A stretch of DNA of 6,034 nucleotides, from assembly GCA_012514775.1 (NCBI GenBank), contig JAAYZQ010000551.1:1-6034 (forward strand), written 5' to 3'. The notes beneath the pieces are model-generated. The model was not told where the DNA came from and did not search any database. It saw only the letters and a list, made by a program, of their open reading frames with translations. A program made the position numbers and the translations under genes. Shown one piece after another: positions 1 through 4,261 of the stretch. Position 1 is the first letter of the stretch, and the number at the start of each line of letters is the position of its first letter. The stretch comes from Anaerolineaceae bacterium. Its GTDB lineage: Bacteria; Chloroflexota; Anaerolineae; JAAYZQ01.

Positions 1-2
1 AG

Positions 3-452
3 ACCTTTGCGACGGGGATGCGGCGCTACTGGCGAAAGGCCCTGGGGGTGACTGCCATCAACGTGGTGGTGCTCCTTATCGTCGCCAGCAACCTGCGCTT
101 CTACGCCTCGCTGGAGGGCGCCTGGACCAGCCTCGCCCTGGGGATCTGGCTGGCGCTGGCCTGCTACTGGCTGTTGGTTCAGATCTACTGGTTTCCCATT
201 ATCCTGGAGATGGAAAACGACCGCGTGCTGCTGGGGCTGCGCAATGCCCTGGTGATGGTCGTCCTTTCGCCCGGCTTTACCATCGTCATCGGACTTGTCG
301 TGCTCGTGCTCCTCGTCGTCGGCACGCTGCTCACGCTGCCGGCCATCCTGCTCCTGGCCTCGCTGTCGCTCCTCATCGCCAACCACGCCACCCGCAGCCG
401 GTTGGCCCGCGTCCGCAAGAGACCGTACAGGCCGGGGTCTGATGACCAGTAG
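3..452 (+). CDS. DUF624/YesL-like integral membrane protein, 3' part only
   Basis: The frame is open to the window edge, so the ATG at 18 (no Shine-Dalgarno in front) is probably internal and about 150 C-terminal residues are present. The protein is very hydrophobic, with long membrane segments at roughly residues 10-30, 37-57, 75-105 and 107-122 counted from ATG18, and a basic tail (RSRLARVRKRPYR). The pattern 'RRYWRKA...N...FY', then 'VQIYWFPIILEM', then 'LRNALVMVVLSPG' matches the DUF624/YesL family of bacterial inner-membrane proteins, which are usually about 200-240 residues. In Firmicutes such genes sit beside carbohydrate-uptake operons, but the biochemical role is unknown and nothing here adds to it. 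The stop codon is directly followed by the decayed DUF523-DUF1722 gene on the same strand. Confidence 0.72.
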   Translation, partial: TFATGMRRYWRKALGVTAINVVVLLIVASNLRFYASLEGAWTSLALGIWLALACYWLLVQIYWFPIILEMENDRVLLGLRNALVMVVLSPGFTIVIGLVVLVLLVVGTLLTLPAILLLASLSLLIANHATRSRLARVRKRPYRPGSDDQ

Positions 453-668
453 GCGACGACTGTCGGCTTGGCCGCCCCCCTTCGGGCCGGCACCGGCATG
501 CTCCCCGGCCCCGCGCCCTGATGGAGCGCTTCCCATTGTTGCCGCTTGAAGAAGTGGGTCGGCTGAATGACATGCCCCTGCGCGAGAATTTCATCGAGTG
601 CGTGTTTGCCTACTACCGCTGGACCGAAATGTTAAAGAATGACCCGACGCCCGGCGGCCTGGTCCCTG

Positions 669-689
669 GCCTGTCTGGCCCGGACAGGC
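669..689. repeat. Short palindrome A1 inserted in DUF1722 gene
   Basis: GCCTGTC (669-675) and GACAGGC (683-689) form a perfect 7-bp stem around the 7-nt loop TGGCCCG. It lies exactly between codons for '..GGLV' (ending 664, frame 2) and 'FHTAHK' (starting 693, frame 3), where family members have about one residue. About 25 extra bases explain the +1 frame change. Its CCTGT stem, GGCCC loop and ACAGGC end resemble palindrome A2 at 802-826. Confidence 0.6.
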
Positions 690-728
690 AAATTCCACAC
701 GGCCCACAAACTCACCCTCATGGCCCAC

Positions 729-761
729 CCTGGCCTCCCTGCGGTCGCCGGCAGGGCAGGC
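729..761 (-). repeat. Short palindrome B1 inserted in frame in DUF1722 gene
   Basis: These 33 bases (11 codons, GLPAVAGRAG) lie between MAH and SPAHYQE, which are adjacent in the family, so the insert keeps the frame. GCCT+CCCTGC (733-742) pairs with GCAGGG+AGGC (751-761) with one bulged C at 757. Read on the minus strand it shares CCTGCCCTGCC, GACCG and AGGGAGGC, in that order, with B2 at 1129-1165. It is therefore the same element in the opposite orientation. Confidence 0.65.
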
Positions 762-801
762 AGCCCGGCGCACTACCAGGAGATGGGCCGGCTCGTGGCC
801 A

Positions 802-826
802 CCTGTACCTACGGCCCAGGTACAGG
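802..826. repeat. Short palindrome A2 inserted in DUF1722 gene
   Basis: CCTGTACCT (802-810) and AGGTACAGG (818-826) form a perfect 9-bp stem around the 7-nt loop ACGGCCC. It falls just after GRLVA, adding codons (TYGPGTG) where the family needs fewer residues. This suggests a frame-keeping insert of about 24-27 bases. Stem ends and the GGCCC loop resemble A1. The right part of this palindrome is also the left edge of the 73-bp duplicated segment found again at 3906-3978. Confidence 0.6.
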
Positions 827-878
827 CCAAGCCGGGTCGGAGGCGTGGGACAAGATGGTCGCGGCGTACGGAGCGCTG
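806..878 (+). repeat. 73-bp segment duplicated at 3906-3978 (copy 1)
   Basis: This piece of the DUF1722 pseudogene, encoding 'TYGPGTGQAGSEAWDKMVAA' and the next few residues, aligns without gaps to 3906-3978 in the same orientation. By eye there are 8 mismatches in 73 positions (about 89% identity). Similarity starts within palindrome A2 and stops at GCGCTG. Confidence 0.85.
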
Positions 879-1128
879 CTGATGGAGGGCCTGAGCGTGC
901 TCGGCACGCGGGGCAAGCACGTGAACGCGCGAAGCGTGCAGCACCTCATGGGCTACCTCAAGAACGAGCTCTCGGCCGAGGACACGCCAAAGGCGCGCCG
1001 TCCCGGCATCCCGGGGAAGCGTAGCAAGCAGGAGCTGCTGGGGGTGATCGAGGAGTACCGGAAGGGGATGGTGCCGCTGATTGTGCCGATGATGCTGCTC
1101 AAGCATCACCTGAAGCAAAGTTCGGTGC

Positions 1129-1165
1129 CCCCTGCCCTGCCGACCGAAGGGAGGCAGGGCAGGGG
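1129..1165 (+). repeat. Short palindrome B2 inserted in DUF1722 gene
   Basis: CCCCTGCCCTGCC (1129-1141) and GGCAGGGCAGGGG (1153-1165) form a perfect 13-bp stem around the 11-nt loop GACCGAAGGGA. It separates LLKHHLKQ (frame 3, before about 1121) from WQQGYLRPYP (frame 1, from 1168), which are near neighbours in DUF1722 proteins, and it accounts for the frame change. GGTG occurs on both sides (1124-1127 and 1164-1167), a possible but weak target duplication. The loop is asymmetric, so the orientation can be read; B1 is its inverse. Confidence 0.7.
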
Positions 1166-1286
1166 TGTGGCAGCAGGGGTATTTGAGGCCGTATCCAAGA
1201 GAGTTGATGCTGCGGAATCATGTGGTCAAAAGAGATCTTTATGTTTTGTAGCTTTTCTATCCCCTCCTTCACGTTCAAGATGTAAT

Positions 1287-1315
1287 TTGACAAAAGGACA
1301 AGTATGTGGTATGAT
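1287..1315 (+). promoter_or_regulatory. Sigma-70 promoter for the lipoprotein/secreted-protein cluster
   Basis: Perfect -35 TTGACA (1287-1292), 17-bp spacer, and -10 TATGAT (1310-1315). The start of transcription would be near 1322, leaving an untranslated leader of about 105 bases before the GTG at 1427. I see no clear riboswitch in that leader. The next strong terminator on this strand is at 3754-3790. Confidence 0.8.
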
Positions 1316-1416
1316 GTTATCTACGCTGGTTTCCTGCGGCGAACTTGGACAACATCCTACGAACTGCCTCGGCGGCGGACCGACCTGTGAACCTTCTGAA
1401 CTTGTTTCGTCAAACT

Positions 1417-1420
1417 GGAG
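1417..1420 (+). promoter_or_regulatory. Ribosome binding site fixing the GTG start at 1427
   Basis: GGAG lies 6 bases before GTG1427. This supports GTG1427, which opens a proper lipoprotein signal peptide, over the ATG at 1345 in another frame, which has no leader-like sequence. Confidence 0.6.
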
Positions 1421-1426
1421 ACAAAA

Positions 1427-1989
1427 GTGATCAATGCGGTGAAACGCTTTCTTTCTTTTTTGTTTCCTTTTGTGATTCTGATCCTACTCTTCTTTGCAAA
1501 TGGCTGTGGCTCGCCTTCACCAATGCTCACCCCTTCCCTCCCAAGGTCGAACTGCCATTTAAAACGATCGAGCGCAACGAGTACGGAGTTAGAGCTTTTT
1601 ACGACTCTCAGGAACCACAAGTCGCTGTTGTGTCTCAGCCAACAGACATTGAGGCTTTGAGAAAAACCGTGTCTGTCGAGGTTCAGGCCAAGTTGCAGGA
1701 GCTTGACTTTGAGAATGAATACGCAACCGTAGTATTCCAAGGAGTTACTGGTGCTGTTTTTTCTCCAATGTCAGGTGTCGAGGTGCAGAGGCTGGTCAGA
1801 CAGGGGCGCCTTATCAGCATCAACGCTGTTTTTTATGATTTTTAGGAGGGCTACGAAGCCCTTGCCGTAGAAACTACGACATACCACGTAATCACAGTTG
1901 GCAGAGAAAACGACATGCACGGCCAGTTCATCTTCAGCTTGATAGTCGATGGCACGGAAAGAGCAAGACAAACACACCGGTTTCAGTAA
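1427..1989 (+). pseudogene. PrcB-like lipoprotein, broken by a frameshift and an in-frame TAG
   Basis: The GTG start opens a lipoprotein signal peptide: basic MINAVKR, hydrophobic FLSFLFPFVILILLF, lipobox FANGC with Cys near residue 26. Around 1535-1545 (CCCTTCCCTCCCAAGG) the good reading moves from frame 2 to frame 1, giving KVELPFKTIERNEYGVRAFY, then DFENEYATVVFQGVTG. A TAG at 1843-1845 interrupts this, but the same frame continues sensibly: EGYEALAVETTTYHVITVGR..., ending at TAA 1987-1989. Restored, the protein would be about 187 residues, like the 175-residue lipoprotein at 2162-2689. The two share LPF(K/E)T, a (L/I)D(F/Y)(E/D) motif, a G..TG turn and HV(I/V)TV in the same order. I infer a tandem paralogue with a PrcB_C-type fold, now inactivated unless the two changes are sequence errors. 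It is first in the cluster behind the promoter at 1287-1315. Confidence 0.7.
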
Positions 1990-2005
1990 AAAATCCAGTG
2001 GCTAT

Positions 2006-2010
2006 GGAGG
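2006..2010 (+). promoter_or_regulatory. Ribosome binding site of the 49-residue ORF
   Basis: GGAGG lies 5 bases upstream of ATG2016. A strong, well-placed site is the main reason for believing this short ORF is translated. Confidence 0.7.
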
Positions 2011-2015
2011 TGAAA

Positions 2016-2165
2016 ATGAAATGGAAAGGAATGGCACTTGTTGTCCTGGCGGTTGCGTTTCTGTTGGTCCTCGGGTTAACCTCTTTTGTTGACTCCCAAA
2101 GCGCAGTTCGATCTCAGGAACGAGTTCTGAAGAACCAACCGTATAGGGCCGTGAGGATGCTGTGA
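2016..2165 (+). CDS. Small membrane or secreted peptide, 49 residues, coupled to the next gene
   Basis: ATG2016 has a strong GGAGG 5 bases upstream. The product begins MKWKGM, has one hydrophobic stretch (ALVVLAVAFLLVLGLTSF, about residues 7-24), and ends in a polar tail of about 25 residues. SQSA at about residues 27-30 could be a signal-peptidase site, leaving an 18-19-residue peptide (VRSQERVLKNQPYRAVRML); otherwise it is a single-pass membrane protein. Its TGA (2163-2165) overlaps the GTG start of the PrcB-like lipoprotein (2162-2164), a 4-bp overlap typical of translational coupling. I do not recognise the family. It could be a regulator, a partner of the lipoprotein, or the surviving head of a longer gene. 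Its position 26 bases after the broken lipoprotein supports one transcript. Confidence 0.6.
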   Translation: MKWKGMALVVLAVAFLLVLGLTSFVDSQSAVRSQERVLKNQPYRAVRML

Positions 2166-2689
2166 CACGCTCATTTTGGTTTTCGTTACTCACTGCAATC
2201 ACGATTATGTTATTGACCGTACTCGCATGCAGGAACGCAGGACCACCCGCAACCGAGCCTATGGAGACGGAGCTGCCCTTTGAGACAGTTCTCAAGTTTC
2301 CAGACGGACCTGTTAGTCTCTCAGGTACTAAAGAGCAAGCCACGTACCAAGGTCTGGACTTGACTGTTGTCACAAATCAGGCCAAAACACCGCAGACTGC
2401 AGATGCACTGTCAAGTATAGACTATGATGAGAACTTGGTTATAATCGCGGACTGGGGACTTAAGCCTACGACTGGCTGGGCGGTTACTATTGAGTGTATC
2501 ACTCAAATAAAGCGCGATGTCCGGGTGATTGTGAGATTAGTGGAACCTACAGCAGGAGGTACTCTCATTACTCACCCCCTCCATGTTGTGACGGTCAGTA
2601 AGACAGCTCTGACGACCAGGGGATCGTTGAACTTTGTTCTCGTGGAAGGAGACAAGGTGATCCTGAGTCGGGATTATTTCGTTCCATGA
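2162..2689 (+). CDS. Lipoprotein with PrcB_C-type domain
   Basis: The GTG start has GAGG (2153-2156) 5 bases upstream and overlaps the stop of the preceding short ORF. The 175-residue product opens with a lipoprotein signal (MTRSFWFSLLTAITIMLL, lipobox VLAC, Cys23), then a short Pro/Glu-rich spacer. Residues about 84-150 fit the PrcB C-terminal domain: IDYDENLVII (86-95), a conserved G..PTTGW turn (99-106), a strand-rich VRVIVRLVEP, and THPLHVVTVSK (137-147). The domain is named after the protease-complex partner PrcB of Treponema, but most members are uncharacterised lipoproteins, so no protease role can be claimed. It would sit on the outer face of the membrane. It is a likely paralogue of the broken gene at 1427-1989. 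Base composition is clearly less GC-rich than the window's flanks. Confidence 0.75.
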   Translation: MTRSFWFSLLTAITIMLLTVLACRNAGPPATEPMETELPFETVLKFPDGPVSLSGTKEQATYQGLDLTVVTNQAKTPQTADALSSIDYDENLVIIADWGLKPTTGWAVTIECITQIKRDVRVIVRLVEPTAGGTLITHPLHVVTVSKTALTTRGSLNFVLVEGDKVILSRDYFVP

Positions 2690-2717
2690 TCCGTTGAGAT
2701 CCTCAATCGCATGCGGC

Positions 2718-2724
2718 AAGGAGG
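2718..2724 (+). promoter_or_regulatory. Ribosome binding site before ATG2731
   Basis: AAGGAGG lies 6 bases before ATG2731, the best initiation signal near the secreted repeat protein. It places the original start at 2731, although that frame closes at 2827-2829 and the signal peptide is read one frame later. Confidence 0.65.
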
Positions 2725-2730
2725 CCAGGA

Positions 2731-2911
2731 ATGAGAAACAGAGCGCGTTCAGTATGTCGCAGTCTCGATAATAGCACTAGCCGTTTTGCTTTGGGCCAAC
2801 CGGCCGTCATCTGCGAGTCAGCAGTTTGACTCGCCGCTTCCGACACCCAGCGCGATCCCAGCACCCACGGTTGTCCCCCAACCCCGGCTGCTCCCTGCCC
2901 ACTCCCTTTGT
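2731..2911 (+). pseudogene. Out-of-frame leader of the secreted repeat protein
   Basis: Behind a strong ribosome binding site, ATG2731 reads MRNRARSV in frame 1, a typical signal-peptide n-region. The hydrophobic core follows in frame 2 from about 2756: VAVSIIALAVLLW, ANRPSSAS (likely cleavage), then the Pro/Thr linker SPLPTPSAIPAPTVVPQP. The body of the protein is read in frame 3 after the G8 run at 2912-2919. Two single-base gains, one near 2732-2756 and one in or near G8, would explain the layout. With seven Gs, frame 2 would run straight into ARVYSTNG. Confidence 0.6.
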
Positions 2912-3716
2912 GGGGGGGGCCAGGGTGTACAGCACCAACGGCCAGCCGCTGGCCACCGTCGCCAACCAGTGGCGCGACAGCAACGGCGACGGCGTGGCCG
3001 AGTCGTTCATGACGTACGAAGGCTTTCCGGCCGGTGCTACGTCCAGCTTCCAGCCGCTGCTGATGCGCGACAACTATTCCTGGTCGACTGGCGTTTCGTT
3101 CCAGGACACGGCCGGGAGCAGCGGCAATGTGACGGCCACGTATTTCCCCGTGGATAACGGCTTGCAGTGCGGGTCCAATGCCTATGGCCTGGCGGCCAAC
3201 GGCATCGCCATCGGGAACCCGCTGCCGCCCAGTGGCCAGTGTGGCTCGTCGCCCACCACCTTTGTCGGCTCCGGCTGGTCGACGCGGGGCAGCAACCTGG
3301 CCGCCGTGGTCAACCAGGCGACGACCGGAAGCCTGAAGGCCATGAGTTACAGCGCCGTGGGGCAAGGCACCCAGACCGTCGTCTTGCCCCTGGTGCTCAA
3401 GAACCGCAACGTCCTGTGGGGGACCGGCGCCTGGTACAGCGGCTTGACCGTGCAGAACCTGGGCGACAGCCAGGCAACGGTCAGGATCGTCTACTACAAC
3501 GCCGACGGCAGTCTGCTGGGCTGGTCGGAGCCGGACCGCCAGGTGCCGGCCAGGGCCAGCCACGTCTACAACCCGGCGCCGACCGACGCTGGGATTGTCA
3601 CCTTCGAGGGCTCGGCGGTGGTGACGGCCGACCAGCCCATCGCCGTGGTGGTCAACCTCATCGCCTCGGGCAGCAGCGACGACACGGCCATGAGCTACAC
3701 CGGGGTGAACCATTAG
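2826..3716 (+). CDS. Secreted repeat protein of Chloroflexota type, body of a frameshifted gene
   Basis: The open frame spans 296 codons from TTG2826, but the convincing protein starts only near VGGARVYSTN (residue 29). The TTG has no ribosome binding site and the true leader is in other frames upstream. The body is rich in Gly, Ser, Thr, Val and Asn and looks beta-stranded and extracellular. It has two full modules and part of an earlier one. Module 1 (about 76-178) has PLLMRDNYSWSTG, NVTATYF and NLAAVVNQ...AMSYSAV. Module 2 (about 188-294) has PLVLKNRN...GAWYSG, LTVQNLG, VRIVYYNADG and PIAVVVN...AMSYTGV. Residues 40-67 (PLATVANQW...FMTYEGF) are the tail of a module whose first half is missing. 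Module 1 alone carries two Cys (115, 139). I recognise the style of surface proteins in Chloroflexota but no functional family. A strong terminator follows at 3754. Confidence 0.62.
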   Translation: MTRRFRHPARSQHPRLSPNPGCSLPTPFVGGARVYSTNGQPLATVANQWRDSNGDGVAESFMTYEGFPAGATSSFQPLLMRDNYSWSTGVSFQDTAGSSGNVTATYFPVDNGLQCGSNAYGLAANGIAIGNPLPPSGQCGSSPTTFVGSGWSTRGSNLAAVVNQATTGSLKAMSYSAVGQGTQTVVLPLVLKNRNVLWGTGAWYSGLTVQNLGDSQATVRIVYYNADGSLLGWSEPDRQVPARASHVYNPAPTDAGIVTFEGSAVVTADQPIAVVVNLIASGSSDDTAMSYTGVNH

Positions 3717-3753
3717 TCCGGGGCGGGTGAGCAGCGCCGGCTGACAAGATCGA

Positions 3754-3790
3754 GGCCGGGTTCCTGGGGCTACCAGGAACCCGGCCTTTT
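3754..3790 (+). terminator. Strong intrinsic terminator after the secreted repeat protein
   Basis: GGCCGGGTTCCTGG (3754-3767) pairs perfectly with CCAGGAACCCGGCC (3773-3786) around a 5-nt loop, and TTTTAT follows. This 14-bp stem with a T-run ends the plus-strand cluster that begins at the promoter at 1287. Confidence 0.9.
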
Positions 3791-3905
3791 ATCTGTCGCG
3801 TTCTCAGGCTTGGGTCATGACCCTGCTTGTGTCCATCGTTGCACTGCTATCCCTGGCTGTGCCATTCCTCGAAGCTTGCGCTAGTTCCGGGATCAGGAGA
3901 GCGAT

Positions 3906-3978
3906 TACCTACGGCCCAGGTACAGGCAAAGCCGGGTCGGAGCCGTGGGAGGAGATGGTCGCGACCTATGGGGCGCTG
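3906..3978 (+). repeat. 73-bp DUF1722 remnant (copy 2 of 806-878)
   Basis: Ungapped match to 806-878 with 8 mismatches. In frame it encodes TYGPGTGKAGSEPWEEMVAT followed by YGAL, recognisably the same DUF1722 piece, palindrome core included. Nothing before (3791-3905) or after (3979-4020) matches the rest of the DUF1722 gene. The frame does continue from ATG3817 (MTLLVSIVALLSLAVPFLEA) and runs on through the tRNA, so I do not call it a gene. The rest of the 3717-4089 gap holds only the two terminators. Confidence 0.8.
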
Positions 3979-4020
3979 ACGCCTGTCGGCAAGGAAGGTG
4001 CCGTTGACCGTATCGCCGGA

Positions 4021-4052
4021 AAACAAAAAACGATCCCGAAACCGGGATCGTT
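4021..4052 (-). terminator. Intrinsic terminator of the tRNA-Leu transcript
   Basis: On the minus strand AACGATCCCG, loop GTTT, CGGGATCGTT form a perfect 10-bp stem (4029-4052) followed by TTTTGTTT. It lies about 37 bases past the tRNA 3' end. Read from the plus strand it has no T-run, so it works mainly for the minus strand. Confidence 0.9.
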
Positions 4053-4089
4053 CTCGTCAGGGTGGGCAGCCGACGGCTCACCCAGGCAA

Positions 4090-4172
4090 TGCCCCCGAGA
4101 GGACTTGAACCTCCACGCCCTTGCGGGCACAGGTCCTCAACCTGCCGCGTATGCCAATTCCGCCACGGGGGC
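4090..4172 (-). tRNA. tRNA-Leu (anticodon GAG)
   Basis: The minus-strand sequence of 83 bases folds into a class II tRNA. The acceptor is GCCCCCG/CGGGGGC with discriminator A (complement of 4090). The D-arm contains GGAATTGGCATA. The anticodon stem GCAGG/CCTGT surrounds TTGAGGA, with anticodon GAG at 4136-4138. The long variable arm is GCCC-GCAA-GGGC, and the T-arm is GGAGG-TTCAAGT-CCTCT. The long variable arm, discriminator A and GAG anticodon identify leucine (CTC/CTT codons). CCA is not encoded (TTG follows), so it must be added after transcription. It has its own promoter at 4184-4212 and terminator at 4021-4052. Confidence 0.97.
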
Positions 4173-4183
4173 TATACGACCAG

Positions 4184-4212
4184 ATTATACCGGCATTCGG
4201 CCGGATTGTCAA
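4184..4212 (-). promoter_or_regulatory. Consensus sigma-70 promoter of tRNA-Leu
   Basis: On the minus strand TTGACA (4207-4212), a 17-bp spacer and TATAAT (4184-4189) match both consensus boxes exactly. Transcription would begin near 4177, about 5 bases before the mature tRNA. Confidence 0.93.
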
Positions 4213-4229
4213 TTTGCACAAAACGCAAG

Positions 4230-4243
4230 GCGGCTCACGCCGC
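4230..4243 (-). terminator. Possible weak terminator after the zinc-ribbon gene
   Basis: On the minus strand GCGGC-GTGA-GCCGC is followed by CTTGCGTTTTG, about 20 bases past the stop of the zinc-ribbon gene. The stem is only 5 bp and the T-run is late, so read-through into the tRNA gene is possible. Confidence 0.3.
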
Positions 4244-4261
4244 GGGGCCCCGGCCCATCCC

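Larger units (their letters stand above)
459..1251 (+). pseudogene. Decayed DUF523-DUF1722 (RudS/YbgA-type) gene broken by hairpin insertions
   Basis: DUF1722 can be followed through three frames. Frame 2 (521-664) gives 'MERFPLLPLEEVGRLNDMPL' and then RENFIECVFAYYRW, the junction between DUF523 and DUF1722. Frame 3 (693-1121) gives FHTAHKLTLMAH, HYQEMGRLVA, VAAYGALLMEGL, NARSVQHLMGYLKNEL, VIEEYRKGMVPLIVPMMLLKHHL. Frame 1 (1168-1251) gives WQQGYLRPYPRELMLRNHV and a normal stop. A scrap of DUF523 (GTGM, 489-500, frame 3) remains upstream; its iron-sulfur cysteine region is missing or unreadable. Known from the family: DUF523 (TudS-like) is a [4Fe-4S] desulfidase, and DUF523-DUF1722 fusions (RudS) remove sulfur from 4-thiouridine in tRNA, with DUF1722 thought to bind RNA. 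This copy lacks the catalytic domain and cannot be active as one protein. The frame changes coincide with hairpins at 669-689 and 1129-1165. A run through the last insertion gives a meaningless C-terminus ending at 1430. Confidence 0.82.

Noticed and set aside
669..1165. The hairpins as a CRISPR-like or tandem repeat array
   Set aside because: Spacing is irregular, two sequence types are present, one type is inverted, and the DNA between them is DUF1722 coding sequence rather than spacers.
1099..1293. Short minus-strand open frame across hairpin B2
   Set aside because: No ribosome binding site or domain; it overlaps the readable DUF1722 C-terminus on the other strand.
1535..1545. Programmed -1 frameshift in the first lipoprotein
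   Set aside because: There is no X_XXY_YYZ slippery heptamer and no clear downstream structure, and the same gene also has an in-frame TAG. Decay or sequence error is simpler.
1345..1845. Taking ATG1345 as the start of the first lipoprotein
   Set aside because: The frame-1 sequence before about 1543 has no leader, whereas GTG1427 in frame 2 has a ribosome binding site and a perfect lipoprotein signal. The two pieces are halves of one broken gene.
1843..1845. TAG as a recoded codon (pyrrolysine or suppressor read-through)
   Set aside because: No supporting element is visible and the gene also carries a frameshift, so loss of function explains both.
2703..3713. Long open frame on the minus strand (336 codons) opposite the secreted repeat protein
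   Set aside because: It mirrors the GC-rich codons of the plus-strand gene, is full of His/Arg/Gly/Val low-information sequence, and has no domain or ribosome binding site. The plus strand shows real repeats.
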